A stretch of 64,000 nt of DNA, from contig JAVMKO010000147.1 of the NCBI GenBank assembly GCA_032164245.1, positions 124,001 through 188,000 on the forward strand, written 5' to 3'. The notes under the pieces were generated by a model. That model did no database searches. It was not told the origin of the DNA and saw only the letters and a list, made by a program, of their open reading frames with translations. Shown in pieces: positions 19,899 to 29,700 of this stretch. Within the stretch, counting starts at the first letter, position 1. Each line of letters starts with the position of its first letter. The DNA comes from Sternotherus odoratus (taxonomy: Eukaryota > Chordata > Testudines > Kinosternidae). The translations under genes and the position numbers were made by a program.

Positions 19899-20013
19899 CC
19901 CCGATCCTCTCCCAGAAGATGTGCGATCAAGAGTCTTTCGGACTCAGAGTCCACAGGCACAGGATCTCAAACCCATTGCTGCCGAGGCAGCTGGACCGGG
20001 GCTGAAGGCGTAA
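19897..20013 (+). pseudogene. Coding-like tail after the CR1 insertion
   Basis: Directly after the CR1 tail the frame reads PDPLPEDVRSRVFRTQSPQA then QDLKPIAAEAAGPGLKA and stops at TAA (20011). It could be the C-terminal part of the protein begun at 18103, split by the LINE. No family was recognised; coding status is an inference from openness and composition. Confidence 0.35.
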
Positions 20014-20560
20014 AAAGCCTCCCTCTGAAGACCGCAGCTGCTATTTCTTAGGACAAACGTGTCCGGCAGAACCTAAAGAAGGAATGAAGGGGCCAGATTG
20101 ATTTAAAAAAACCCTGAAGAATATTTCGTCTTTCCAAGAGAAAAGTCTGTCTGCAGAAGGGGGGTAGAGTATCAATAGTATAAATTTATACTATCTATAT
20201 AAATAGTACACCCCCAACGCTGGTCCTTCTGCTTTGCAGCCCCCACAACCTTCCATGGGAGCAGTGATGGAGCCCCCCCTTTCTGGCCTTGCTGCTGGTG
20301 GGGGCCAGCTCTGAGCCCCATCACACTCACGTCATGCCAGGGCACTGAGCTGTGGCTCCAGGGAGCTACTCTTGTGACCCCCGCCCCGCCCCCCCAGTAT
20401 GAGCACTGGCACATTAACTGCACGTCCTGCGGGTTTCACACGGACTGTGTTTCTCCCCACAGCTCGCTAGGCGTCAGTGACGGGCGGGGGCCTCACACCG
20501 TCCCACTGCACACCCCTGCACGTTGGCACCGGGCATTCAGTCTACAGGTCACCATCCAGA
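20014..20560. other. Non-coding DNA with palindrome and shared segment
   Basis: TAGTATAAATTTATACTA at 20176-20193 is a perfect 18-base palindrome. 20214-20258 repeats the segment at 9001. After CCCCCCCAG (20397) a short frame reads YEHWHINCTSCGFHTDCVSP, Cys/His-rich but not a family I recognise. Confidence 0.4.
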
Positions 20561-20561
20561 C

Positions 20562-20712
20562 CCCCCCCACTGAGATCGGGGCCCCGTCTCGCTGGGCACT
20601 GCCCAGACCCCCCCCCAAACCGAGATCGGGGCCCCGTCTCGCCGGGCACTGCCCAGACCCCCCCCCCAAATGGAGATCGGGACCCGTCACACCAGGCACT
20701 GCTCAGACCACA
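20562..20712. repeat. ~56-bp tandem repeat, three copies
   Basis: GAGATCGGGGCCCCGTCTCG, then GGGCACTGCCCAGACCCCCC, repeated three times with small changes. Confidence 0.88.
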
Positions 20713-21310
20713 GTTGGGGGGTGTTGGGGGATGGGTGAACTGGGAGGGACAGACGATGCGGGGGAATGGATGGAGGGGGTGTAGCTGGTGGGTCTGTGGT
20801 TTACCCATGGGGGGCGTGCTGGGGAGGCCCCCCTCGCTCTGCTCCCCACTACTGCCCAGGTGGGAAGTGGGGGGCAATGGACCCAACAGCACCCGTGTCC
20901 AGGGGGAGCGGAGGGTGTTTATGGTGTTAATGGCTGATCCATTCAACACACTCCTTGAGTTCCTGTTCTCAGCCCCATATATTCAGTCAGCCCCCCCAGC
21001 TCTGCTGGTGCCCCTCACTCCCACCCCCCAGCCAGTCCAGCCCTGCCCCCCAGCTCTGCTGATGCCCCTCACTCCCACCCCCAACCCCCTGCCAGCCCAG
21101 CCCCACCCCCCCCAGCTCTGCTGGTGCCCCCCACTCCTGACCCACACCTCTGCTGATGCCCAGCCTGACGGTCCCCTGGGGAGAGCGCCCCCTGCCGAAT
21201 CAGCCCTTATGCGATCACCCCCAAACTCCTTCCCATGTGAGTTCTGCCCCCCCAGCCCACAGGGGAGGGGGGAGCAGACTGGAACAGACCCCAATTCTGG
21301 TTAGGAAAGC
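20713..21310. other. Non-coding DNA with a C-rich repeat
   Basis: 20985-21150 holds three CAGCTCTGCTGGTGCCCC-type units, about 60-70 bases apart. AGAGCGCCCCCTGCC at about 21182 is a reverse CTCF-like site. No exon was seen. Confidence 0.5.
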
Positions 21311-21312
21311 CG

Positions 21313-21318
21313 GCTTTA
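21313..21318 (-). terminator. Candidate poly(A) signal for TMEM107
   Basis: TTTATT on the plus strand reads AATAAA on the minus strand, about 700 bases after the TMEM107 stop codon. It is the best-placed signal; use is inferred. Confidence 0.35.
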
Positions 21319-21364
21319 TTCTGGGGGCAGGGCGGGCTCCCGCGTCAGTGGGGCAGATGCACTG

Positions 21365-21850
21365 TCCGGTGCAGTACCTCCTGCTGCCACTGGGGTGCCC
21401 TGGGAGGGGCGCTGCAGGGTCCCATGGGACTGATAAACAGTGCAGTACCTCCTGCTGCCACCGGGGGGCAATGCAGGATGCTGTGGGGCTGACACCAGGT
21501 GCAGTACCTCCTCCTGCTCCTCATGGTGTCCTGGGTGGGGGGCAGCAGGTTGCTATGGGGCTGACACAGGATGCAGTACCACCTGTTGCCCCTGGGGGTC
21601 TTCTGGGGGGCACTGTAGGTTGCTATGGGACTGACACAGGATGCAGTACCGCCTGTTGCCCATGGGGGTCTCCTGGGGGCACTGTAGGGTGCTATGGGAC
21701 TGACACAGAATGCAGTACCGCCTGTTGCCCATGGGGGTATCCTGGGGGGGCACTGTAGGTTGCTATGGGGCTGACACAGGGTGCAGTACCGCCTGTTGCC
21801 TCTGGGGTGTGCTGGTACAGGCCACTGTAGGCTCCTATGGGGCTAATTCA
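21365..21850. repeat. ~70-bp minisatellite, seven units
   Basis: GTGCAGTACC/GCAGTACCGCCTGTTGCC starts recur at about 21370, 21440, 21500, 21570, 21643, 21713 and 21783. It would lie in the 3' untranslated part of TMEM107. Confidence 0.9.
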
Positions 21851-22175
21851 GCCCTGCCCCCTAGAGGCAGAGCACCGGGTCCTGACAGCCCCATGCGGCC
21901 CCCGTCCAGCACCAGGCCTGTGGGGCGCGGCGGGCGTGGCGAGCTCCACATGCGGTGTATCCGCCCCCGCGGCTCAGAGCCCGTGGGGCCGGGGGCACAG
22001 ACCTCCCGAGGGGGGCCCGGCTCACAGTGGCTTCCTCTTGAACCTGAAGACGGAGACGAAGAGCAGGATCTCGAAGGCTGCGGGCAGGGCGCTGGGGGCA
22101 CAAGGGTGGTGGGGTCAATGCCAGGACGTTCCCCCCGGGTCCCCCCCGCCCATGTCCCTCGGGGGGGGCATCTAC

Positions 22176-22272
22176 CTGCAGGTGGCCAGGATGTACCAGT
22201 AGGCGGCGCTCTCCCAGCGCGCCGAGGTGAAGAAGGAGAGGCAGACGGAGGCGCTGCAGTGAGCGGCCAGTG
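22176..22272 (-). CDS. TMEM107: TMEM107 alternative exon 4b (vertebrate-like version)
   Basis: Acceptor ATTTCCCAG, 97 bases, donor GTAGAT. Reads (S)LAAHCSASVCLSFFTSARWE and SAAYWYILATC(S), the form closest to the usual vertebrate sequence (AHCSASV.LSFF...RWE...YWYI). Two codons longer than 4a. Using 4a and 4b together would shift the frame, so they can only serve as alternatives. Confidence 0.78.
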
Positions 22273-22299
22273 CTGGGAAATAACCCGGCGTGGAGAGAA

Positions 22300-22400
22300 C
22301 CCTGTAGGGGGCGCTGGCCCCACCCGGCCCCAGGGCAGGGACTGGCCGGCTCAGGAGGGCGGGGAAGGGGGCAGGGGCCTGTCCCCTCTAGGGGGCGCCA
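22300..22400 (+). promoter_or_regulatory. Two CTCF-like sites between exons 4a and 4b
   Basis: CCTGTAGGGGGCGCTGG (about 22301) and CCTCTAGGGGGCGCCAC (about 22385) fit the CTCF core (AGGGGGCGC). CTCF bound in a gene body can slow polymerase and favour weak exons; here the sites flank the space between the two candidate alternative exons. Motif matches only. Confidence 0.4.
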
Positions 22401-22405
22401 CTGAC

Positions 22406-22496
22406 CTGCAGAAGGCAAAGATCCCCCAGTAGAGGCTGCTGCCCCACTGGTCGAAGAGGAAGAAGAGCAGGGTCACGGCGGCGTGAGCCCCGATGG
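22406..22496 (-). CDS. TMEM107: TMEM107 alternative exon 4a
   Basis: Acceptor CCCCCCCAG, 91 bases, donor GTCAGT. Reads (S)IGAHAAVTLLFFLFDQWGSS and LYWGIFAFC(S). It aligns along its length with exon 4b (shared I/L-G/A-AH, FF, W, YW.I, C) and has the same start and end phases. It encodes the third membrane segment and following loop. Its frame is clean. Confidence 0.75.
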
Positions 22497-23369
22497 CTGG
22501 GGGGGAGCAGAGTCAGGGATCAACAACTGGGACCGATGGGGGGGGGCTGGTGCAGCTGGGGCGGGGCAGGGGGTTGCCCCCCATCCTTTCTCTCCTGTAC
22601 CCCTCCAGGCCCTGGTCTCTCCGCTGGGGATGGCAACGGTGCTAACCAGGGTGATGGTCTGGGGTCAGCTGAGCGGACCCCCTCCCTCCCATTCCCCGCC
22701 CCCCTGAGCCAGCCAGTCCCACCCTGGGGCCGGGTGGGAGTCGGCACCCCCTAGAGGGGACAGGCTGCCGCCCCATTCCCCGCCCCCCTGAGCCAGTGCA
22801 GAACAGAGGTGGGGCCCCCTGGGGACAAGTCATTGTGTTGTGTGGGGGGTCAGGCAGGTCCGGGTGATGCTGTAACACCATACGGGGAGGAGGGGTGTTC
22901 AGCATTCGTCCCCCAACAGGCGGAAGGATACACAGCATACTCTAGGTGTTGTTGAACATGGACACCCCGGAGAAGAAGCCGGCCAGCTCCACCACGAACA
23001 AGCCCAGGGTCACCGACAGGGCCACCACCAGCCTGGGGCCGGCACCTGGATGGGCGACACGGGGTCACAGGGGGCTGGGCGCGATCCCCAGGTCCTGCCC
23101 GCCCTGGTCTCCCCACCCCCCGCAATCTTCCCCCACCTCTCTCAGCCCATTTCTCCTCCCTCCCAGCATCCTCCCCCCCATGCCCTGCTGTAGACCCCAG
23201 GTGCCCCCCGTCCCGCTGTAGACCCAGACCTGTCGTCCCCCCCACCCCCCTCCGCTCGCCCTGGTGTCCCCCCAACCCCCGGCTGGCTCACTCCAGGTCC
23301 TGGCGCTGGTACTGCTGCTGGGTGTACTGCAGGGGCAGCCCAGCCCGGACGTTGTTGTCCTGACTCCCA

Positions 23370-23520
23370 GCCTGCCCCTGCTCTAACCACTAGCCCCCAC
23401 TCCCCTCCCAGAGCTGGGGAGAGAACCCAGGAGTCCTGGCTCCCAGACCCCTCTGCTCTAACCCACCGGCCCCCACTTCCCTCCCAGAGCCAGGGAGAGA
23501 ACCCAGGAGTCCTGATCCAC
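23370..23520 (-). repeat. 75-bp tRNA-like repeat, two units
   Basis: GAGAACCCAGGAGTCCTGG and CTCTAACCCACCGGCCCCCA units just upstream of TMEM107 exon 2. The exon 2 acceptor (TCCTGGGAGTCAG) appears to lie at the edge of this repeat family. Confidence 0.7.
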
Positions 23521-23639
23521 ATTGTTTCCACCCACCTTCCTGCAGCCACAACCTCCTTGATTCCTGCCACCTGTGTTCAGTGGGGGCTCCCCATACCCCT
23601 CCTCTCACCTCTGGAAAGTGACCACAGGTGGCGGGGGCA

Positions 23640-24650
23640 TGGTGTGTGGGTGAGGTGGAAGCCCTGCTGCATGAGGGGTGCGTGTTGGAGGATGGTGTAC
23701 ACCGTGTTAGGTGGTGAGTGTGTTGGGAGACCTGTACGTGCGTGACAGGGGATAGTGGCAGGCGGGTGTTGCCGGGGCAGCTGTGCACATTGTACAGGTG
23801 GTGCGTCACATGGATGGACATTATATGGGTGGGCGTTGTTGGGGCAGGCGGCCATTGTCGGGATGGGTATATGATATGGGGATGTATTGCAGGCACAGGC
23901 GTTGTAAGGGCGGGTGTGATATGGCGGTGTGTGTTGTAGGCATGGTCGTCATACAGGTGTGAGTTGTCGGGGTGGGTCTGCATCACAGGCATCATGCGGT
24001 TGTACGTCATCAGGGTCAGTGCATTGTACGGGTGTACATCATAGGTGCGGGTATCAGAAAGGTGTGTGTCACCGGGACAGACATGTACAGCTGTACGTCT
24101 TATGAGTGTACATCCTTGCGGTGGGCGAGCAGGCACGCTGTAGGGGTGTACCTCACAGGTATGTGCTGTTAGGATGGGCGGGTGTTTCCAGGTCAAAGTG
24201 CTATATGGATGTGCATCGTCTCAGTGTACAGGCGGGTGTGCTATATAGGTGTACCTTGTGGGTGTCATACAGGTGTGTGTTGTGGTGGACGAGTGGGCAG
24301 GCTGGATGGGTAGACGGGTGTGCTGTATAGGTATACATTGTGGGCATCACATGGGTGTGATGTCTGGGTGGATGGACAGGCATTCTGTCTGGGTGTAGAC
24401 TGTGGGTGTCACATGGGTGTGCATTGTCAGGGTGGATAGGTGGCATGCCGTAGGCTGCAGATTGCGGGTGTCACACAGGGTGTGTGTCGTCGGGCAGGCA
24501 TGCTGTAGGCTGCAGATTGCGGGTGTCACACAGGGTGTGAGTCATGCAGGCAGGCATGCTGTAGGCTGCCGACTGTGGGTGTCACACAGGTAGACGTCGT
24601 CGGGGGTGTGGTGTGGTAAGGTGCCGATTGTGAGTGTCACACAGGGTGGG
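23640..24650. repeat. GT-rich imperfect minisatellite in TMEM107 intron 1
   Basis: TGTAGGCTGCAGATTGCGGG plus TGTCACACAGGGTGTG units are clear at 24400-24640 (about 60-bp spacing). Upstream the same GGTGTACATCATAGGTG-type words are scrambled. No exon. Confidence 0.75.
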
Positions 24651-24756
24651 CGTCGTCGGGGTCTCTTACCTGGGATCAGAAGATGGTGATGAGGATGACG
24701 AGATGCGCCGTGAGGGTCAGGAAGCGGGTGGGCACCAGCCCACTGACCAGCGGCAT

Positions 24757-25230
24757 CGCCAGGCGCCCCCCACGCAGGCAGGATCCTCTGGGCGGGGCCT
24801 AGCGGGGGGAGGGGGAGCAAAGGCGTCAGGCTGGGGTGACCCAAGGCAGCACCGGGTCCCCCTGCATCCTCCCTGGGGAGTCTCCCCCATCACCCCCATG
24901 GAGTCCCCATCTCCCGTCGTCCCCCCCACAGAACCCCCCAGTCCCCATTGTCCCCCATAACCCCCTGCATCGCCGATACCCCCATGGAACCCCCCCGCCT
25001 CCATCCACCTGCCCCCCCAGTAGAATGCTGTAGGGTTCAGATTGTGGGTTTCACACAGGGTGGGTGCCCCCCATAGCGACTCCCCCATCCCCATGTCCCA
25101 CCTCCTAGTATCCCCGAACCCTGCGCCCCCCCATGGAGACTCCCCAATCACTACACCCTCCCCCCTTGTGCAATCCCCCATCCCCGTGGCCCCCATACTC
25201 CCCCTCCCCAAAACCACCCTCGTGGAACCC
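24757..25230. other. TMEM107 upstream region, C-rich
   Basis: GGTGGCGCCTGGCG precedes the ATG on the minus strand. A single TGTAGGGTTCAGATTGTGGG unit of the GT-rich repeat recurs at about 25028. No clear TATA box. Confidence 0.4.
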
Positions 25231-25900
25231 CTCTGCTCCCCCCACAGACTCCCCCTTCCCCCCGCTCTCCCTCTGGAACCCCCTGCCCCCATCCCCGTGC
25301 CCCCCACAGACTCCCCCTCCCCCCTCAGTAGAACCCCCCGCCCCCATCAGACTCCCCCTCCGTGGACACCCCCGCCCCCATCCCCGTGCCCCCCCACAGA
25401 CTCCCCCGCCCCCCTCAATGGAAGCCCCCGCCCCCATCCCCATGCCCCCCCACAGACTCCCCCGCCCCCCTCAGTGGAACTACCCACCTCCATCCCCCCC
25501 CACAGACTCCCCCTCCCCCTTCAGTGGAACCCCCTGCCCCCATCCCCGCGCCACCCCCCACAGAGACTCCCCCTCCCCCCTCAGTGGGACCCCCATCCCC
25601 ATCCCCACGCCCCCCCCACAGAAACTCCCCCTCCCCCCTCAGTGGAACCCCCCGCCCCCATCCCCGTGCCCCTCCACGGACTCCCCCTCCCCCCTCAGTG
25701 GAACCCCCGCCCCCCTCCCCGCCCCCCTCCCACAGACTCCCCCTCCCCCCTCAGTGGAACCCCCCGCCCCCATCCTCGCGCCCCTCCACAGACTCCCCCT
25801 CCCCCTCAGTGCAACCCCCCGCCCCCATCCCCGTGCCCCCCCACAGAGACTCCCCCTCCCCCTGTGGAACTCCTCCGCCCCCATCCCCCCTCCTCCCTCA
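25230..25900. repeat. C-rich ~55-60 bp minisatellite, about 11 copies
   Basis: CACAGACTCCCCCTCCCCCC, TCAGTGGAACCCCCCGCCCC and CATCCCCGTGCCCC recur in order. The unit lacks stops in several frames, which explains the long open frames on both strands. Confidence 0.92.
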
Positions 25901-25904
25901 GTGG

Positions 25905-26110
25905 AACCCCCGTGGAACCCTCGCCCCGCGCGCCCAGCCCCCGCCGCGCGCTCTGTCGCTCTCGCTCAGGCTCCGCGCGCCCCGGCCCTCGGCGTTGCCC
26001 CTGGCAACCGACCAACCGCTCCCGGCGCCGCACCGCGCGCCAGAGAGCGAGAGCTCGTGATCTCGGAGGAGATCTCGCTAGACGAGCCCCACGCCGCCAT
26101 CTTGCTTGAG
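25905..26110. promoter_or_regulatory. CpG island with RFX X-box
   Basis: Dense CpG (CGCGCGCCCAGCCCCCGCCG, GCGCGCCCCGGCCC). GTTGCCCCTGGCAAC at 25994-26008 is a palindromic X-box of the kind bound by RFX factors at ciliary genes. It lies 1.2 kb upstream of the TMEM107 start, a ciliary gene, and is a plausible promoter for it or for a divergent gene. CGCCGCCATCTTG at 26091 is a YY1-like site. Confidence 0.55.
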
Positions 26111-26159
26111 GGCATGAAGAAGGGCAGCTCCCCCCCCTCCGCTGAGCCCTCCCCCAGGG

Positions 26160-26580
26160 CCATATGGGCAATATAGGGACTCCCCCTCCACAGGACAATA
26201 CAGGGACCCCCTCCACCAGGGCCATATGGGCCATATAGGGACTCCCCCTCCCCAGGACAATACAGCGACCCCCTCCCCCAGGGCCATATGGGCCATATAG
26301 GGACTCCCCCTCCCCAGGACAATACAGGGACCCCCTCCCCCAGGGCCATATGGGCCATATAGGGACTCCCCCTCCCCAGGACAATACAGGGATACCCTCC
26401 CCCAGGGCCATATCGGCCATATAGGGACTCCCCCTCCCCAGGACAATACAGGGATACCCTCCCCCAGGGCCATATGGACCATATAGGGACTCCCCCTCCC
26501 CAGGATAATACAGGGACCCCCTCCCCCAGGGCCATATGGGCCATATAGGGACTCCAAGACCCGGCCACACGAGGGAGCCA
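26160..26580. repeat. 62-bp minisatellite, seven copies
   Basis: CCATATGGGCCATATAGGGA starts at 26160, 26222, 26284, 26346, 26408, 26470 and 26532, exactly 62 apart. Few differences. Since 62 is not a multiple of 3, the long minus-strand frames mix three readings of the unit and are not genes. Confidence 0.97.
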
Positions 26581-26639
26581 GCGCGGGGTGAATCGGGCCA
26601 TGTTCGCCACCTCGCGGGGGGCCGTGGGGTGTGGCGGGG

Positions 26640-26862
26640 GCCAAGCTGAGCGTGGACGAGCTCTACGGGCTGCCCGGCGCCAAGAAGGGCAAAGGCGGGC
26701 AGGGCGAGGGCAGGCGGCGGCGCAGCCAGATGGGCCCGGAGGGGCGGGACCCGGCGCTCACCCCGGGCCAGGTGCTGGGGGTGGGTGGAGAGTTACCTGC
26801 TGGAGGCGGGGCTGCCGGCCGGGGAGCAGCAGAGTGCCTGTCCTGCCATGGGCTACAGGTAG
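26640..26862 (+). other. Candidate exons of an unrecognised gene
   Basis: 26640-26776 contains a frame reading AKLSVDELYGLPGAKKGKGG then QGEGRRRR, with a possible acceptor. 26776-26862 contains WVESYLLEAGLPAGEQQSAC then PAMGYR before GTAGGG. The two frames do not join simply. They look more protein-like than surrounding GC-rich noise, but I recognise no family and coding status is unproven. Confidence 0.25.
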
Positions 26863-26944
26863 GGGGCGCCACCGGGGGGGCAGCAGAGAAAAGGGGGGGT
26901 CCTGGGAGGGGAACCCCAAAGCAGGCGTGGGGTACTGGGGGTGG

Positions 26945-28945
26945 GTGCCACTGCAGGATATAGGGGGCACCCTTCACCTCCCCCACCCCCTCCATGCCAT
27001 GGGGTTCTGTGCACCCCACTTTCCCTCTCCCCCCTCCACCTGGACCCCTATTTTGTAGGCTGTAAGGGCTGGGTATCCCCCCCATAAGCCACGACCCATG
27101 TCCCTGTTGGGGCACCCCCTGATACTGGGGGGCTCTATGCAAATGAGGCATCCCTATACCAAGGAGTGGGGGTGAGTTGCATAACATGGCACCACCGGGG
27201 AAGGAGCAAAATCGGGCCCACTCCCTCGCCATGGCAACCAGATTCGTGGGGGAGGGGTGTTAGGGGGCAGTGACCCGCACATTCACAGGGGCCACCGGTG
27301 AATCAATGAGGGGCCTCCAGCTCTTTCACTTGCATAAGCCCCGATGGCGGGGCGAAGTCCGGGCATTAAGGACGTCCATTTCACCTTAACTCTGCCCCCC
27401 CGCCTATGCGTTTGGCTACAGCCCCCTTGTCGGCTGGGTTCAAGACTCTAGAACCCCGGCACAGACCCCTTTCTTGTGAGCTGGGGAGGAGGCTGGTCAC
27501 AACAGTAGGTTGTTATCCCCTAGGCAGATCCAGACACCCCAGAGTGGGGCAGGGGCATGTGAATGTCAAGAATCTGGACAACTGGGTTCTTAGCCTTTCC
27601 TCTGGGAGGGCAGTGGGGGCTGGTGGGTCAGAGCAGGGGGGGGCTGGGAGCCAGGACTCCTGGGTCCTCTCCCCACCTCTGGAAGGGGATTGGGGCCTAG
27701 CGGTTAGAGCAGGAGGCGGTTGGGAGCCAGGACGCCTGGGTTCTCTCTCTGACTCTGGGTCAGGAGTGGGGGCTGGTGGGTTAGATCAGAGGGGAATCGG
27801 AGCCAGGACTCCTGGGTTCTCTCCCCAGCTTGGGGAGGGGGTTAGTGTATCCGCCACGGGCATGTGCCCCATATCGGGGGAGGAGGGGTCACCTCTTCCC
27901 CCTCCCTCGCCCAGCCGTGCCCCCAGCCATCGCAATTCGCACGGGGCGACTCCCTCGCCCGAAGGCGTGTGCAGCCAGCGTGCAAGATTCCCACCAAGCT
28001 CACTCCCGACCCGCAGCCCCTGCCCTGCCCCCGCCACACCTGGGCCAGTGCCCCTCACTCCTGACTTGCAGCCCCACACTGCCTCTGGGGAGCAGGGGGG
28101 CACAGAGATGTAGCTGGGCTGCATCCAGTGGAAGTGGGGGGCACTGGGGGTCATGCTGCCTTCCCCCCACAACTGGCCAGCCAACAGGATCCCGCCCATA
28201 CACGCAGTGCCAGTGCTCCCAGAGACCCTACAATAACAAACCTCCGCACACCAGCCCAGTGCCCACAGAGACCCTACAATAACACACCCACCCACACCCA
28301 GCCCCAGTGCCCCCAGGGGGTGCTGCAAAACCCAACTCTTCTTTATTTAAATAACCAACACCCAACTGGGGGGGGGTAACGGTGCTGCTCATGCAGGGCC
28401 CCCGCCTGGCACAGCCTCTCTGTCTTTCTGCATCCCCGCCAGCCGCTGCGTCACGTGACCGGAGACAGCCCCACGCAGCCTCCCCCCCCCCAGTTGTTTC
28501 TATTTTTGTAGTTAAAGAAGAGTTGGGTTTTGCAGGATCAATGACAATATTCTAAAGCGGGCACTTAATTATTTTTCTAAAGTCAAAAGCGTTGGGTTTG
28601 CAGCACCCACAGGGGGCCGCCGGCTCTTCACCTCAGGGTGACTCCAGCCCCCGCCCTCCTTTCTCCCCCGGATGGGCGCCGCCGGGAATCCGGGGTGGCT
28701 GTGGGAGGGGTAGTTGTCGTGTAGGGGAGGGGGGCGAGTGGGGTTGGTGGGGGGGGGGAAGGGGGCAGAGAGCGACCCCCACCCCCCAAGTCCCGGAGCG
28801 GTTCGCTGCAGAGCGCAGATCAGCCTCGTCCTCATTAGCATACCAGGCACCGCCCACTGCTCCAGGGCATGGGATGGGGGCGGGACCAAGCACAGTGATT
28901 GGCAGCTTTGGGAGGGGCTCCCGGAAGAGGCGCCGCGCCGTGGGG
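26945..28945 (-). repeat. Right arm of the inverted segmental duplication
   Basis: Inverted partner of 3745-6690 (block pairs given there). It lacks the 4090-4900 insert and has about two units of the 46-bp repeat at 28220-28315. The two arms enclose about 20 kb holding the KRAB, KCNAB3 and TMEM107 remains. Confidence 0.85.
27590..27845 (+). repeat. 75-bp tRNA-like tandem repeat, three units
   Basis: TAGCGGTTAGAGCAGG and GGTTCTCTCCCC boxes repeat in plus orientation. It belongs to the right duplicon arm and matches 5930-6115. Confidence 0.75.
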
Positions 28946-28960
28946 TGAGGGGCGGGGGTC
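28590..28960 (-). promoter_or_regulatory. Promoter-like GC-rich element, copy D
   Basis: Inverted partner of copy A: CCTCATTAGCATACCAGGCA at about 28830, CCGCCCACTGCTCCAGGGCA, then a reversed CCAAT box (GTGATTGGCAG, about 28896). Confidence 0.6.
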
Positions 28961-29700
28961 CTCGCGGGGCGGGGTCTGGGGAGTGCGTTGGGCATGTCTC
29001 TGGGGGGGAGGGGTGGGGGGTCGGGTGTAGGGGGTGGGGGATGGGTCGGGGTCTGGGGAGTGCGTTGGGCATGTCTCTGGGGGGAGGAGTGGGGGGGGTC
29101 GGGTGTAGGGGGCAGGGCCAGCGACAGAAATTTTGGGGCCCGTGGCCCCCCCCCGGCTGGTCTCCCGCCCCCCCCCCCCCACCGGGTGGACGGGGCTGCC
29201 GGAGCCTGGGGATTGGGCCGGGGGTGGGGGGGGGGAGTTTAACACCCATAATCCTCCCCCTGTGTCTTTGTCGAGCTAATCAGTTTATGGGTCCTGAGGG
29301 TGGGGGGAGCTGGGGGGGGAGCCTGGGGAGCAGGAGGACAGGGCCGGCCAGTTCCCAGCCCAGCCAGGCAGACGGTGCCGGGAGAGCAGAGCGAGCAGAC
29401 GGGGCTGCGGGGGGGGGGAGGGATGGGGTGCCGGGGGGGAAATGGGGTGCTGGGGGGGGAAAGGATGGAGTGCTGGGGTATGTGGGGGTGCTGGCGTCTA
29501 TGGGGCAATGGTGGCACACGGGGGTCATGGGGGCTGGAGGAGGGAATGGGGGCTTCCGGGGGGGGGAGATGGCGGTGCCCAGGAAGATGGGGATTCGCGG
29601 GGGGGAGGGGAGCTGTGGGGCCGGGGATCACAGGGGAGGCACATCCAGGGGGAGGGGAGCCGTGGGGCCGGCTGGGCCTGCAGGCTGTGGGGGTCGGGGG
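28961..29700. other. G-rich non-coding DNA
   Basis: 28975-29100 has two ~65-base copies of GGGGTCTGGGGAGTGCGTTG plus GGCATGTCTCTGGGG. The remainder is G-rich with short GGGGTGCTGGGG repeats. No supported exon. Confidence 0.5.

Larger units (their letters stand above)
22022..24756 (-). pseudogene. TMEM107: TMEM107, five-exon ciliary transition-zone gene with two stop codons
   Basis: TMEM107 is a four-pass membrane protein of the ciliary transition zone (MKS module). Exons on the minus strand: 24756-24670 (MPLVSGLVPTRFLTLTAHLV...), 23359-23292 (DNNVRAGLPLQYTQQQYQRQ...), 23032-22932 (LVVALSVTLGLFVVELAGFF...), either 22496-22406 or 22272-22176, and 22091-22022 (SALPAAFEILLFVSVFRFKR KPL). Joined length is 138 or 140 codons; the human protein has 140. 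Codon 27 (TGG in the family) is TGA, and the Gln after FNNT is TAG. The exon 3 donor would be a weak GTATCC. Phases and other splice sites fit. It is either a dead copy, or the stops are sequence errors; a working copy is expected somewhere. Confidence 0.88.

Noticed and set aside
20398..20475. Cys/His-rich mini-domain YEHWHINCTSCGFHTDC
   Set aside because: Spacing fits no zinc-binding family I know, and there is no donor or conserved partner exon.
21365..22021. U8 snoRNA (SNORD118) in the TMEM107 3' region
   Set aside because: In human it lies there, but I found no C/D-box sequence resembling it; the region is a minisatellite.
25042..26176. Pro-rich frames of about 350 codons
   Set aside because: C-rich minisatellite without stops; a short tail near 26050 (ELVISEEISLDEPHAAILL) looks protein-like but has no splice or start support.
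26078..26644. Gly-Pro-Tyr-rich minus-strand frames
   Set aside because: 62-bp minisatellite; the same unit read in three frames.
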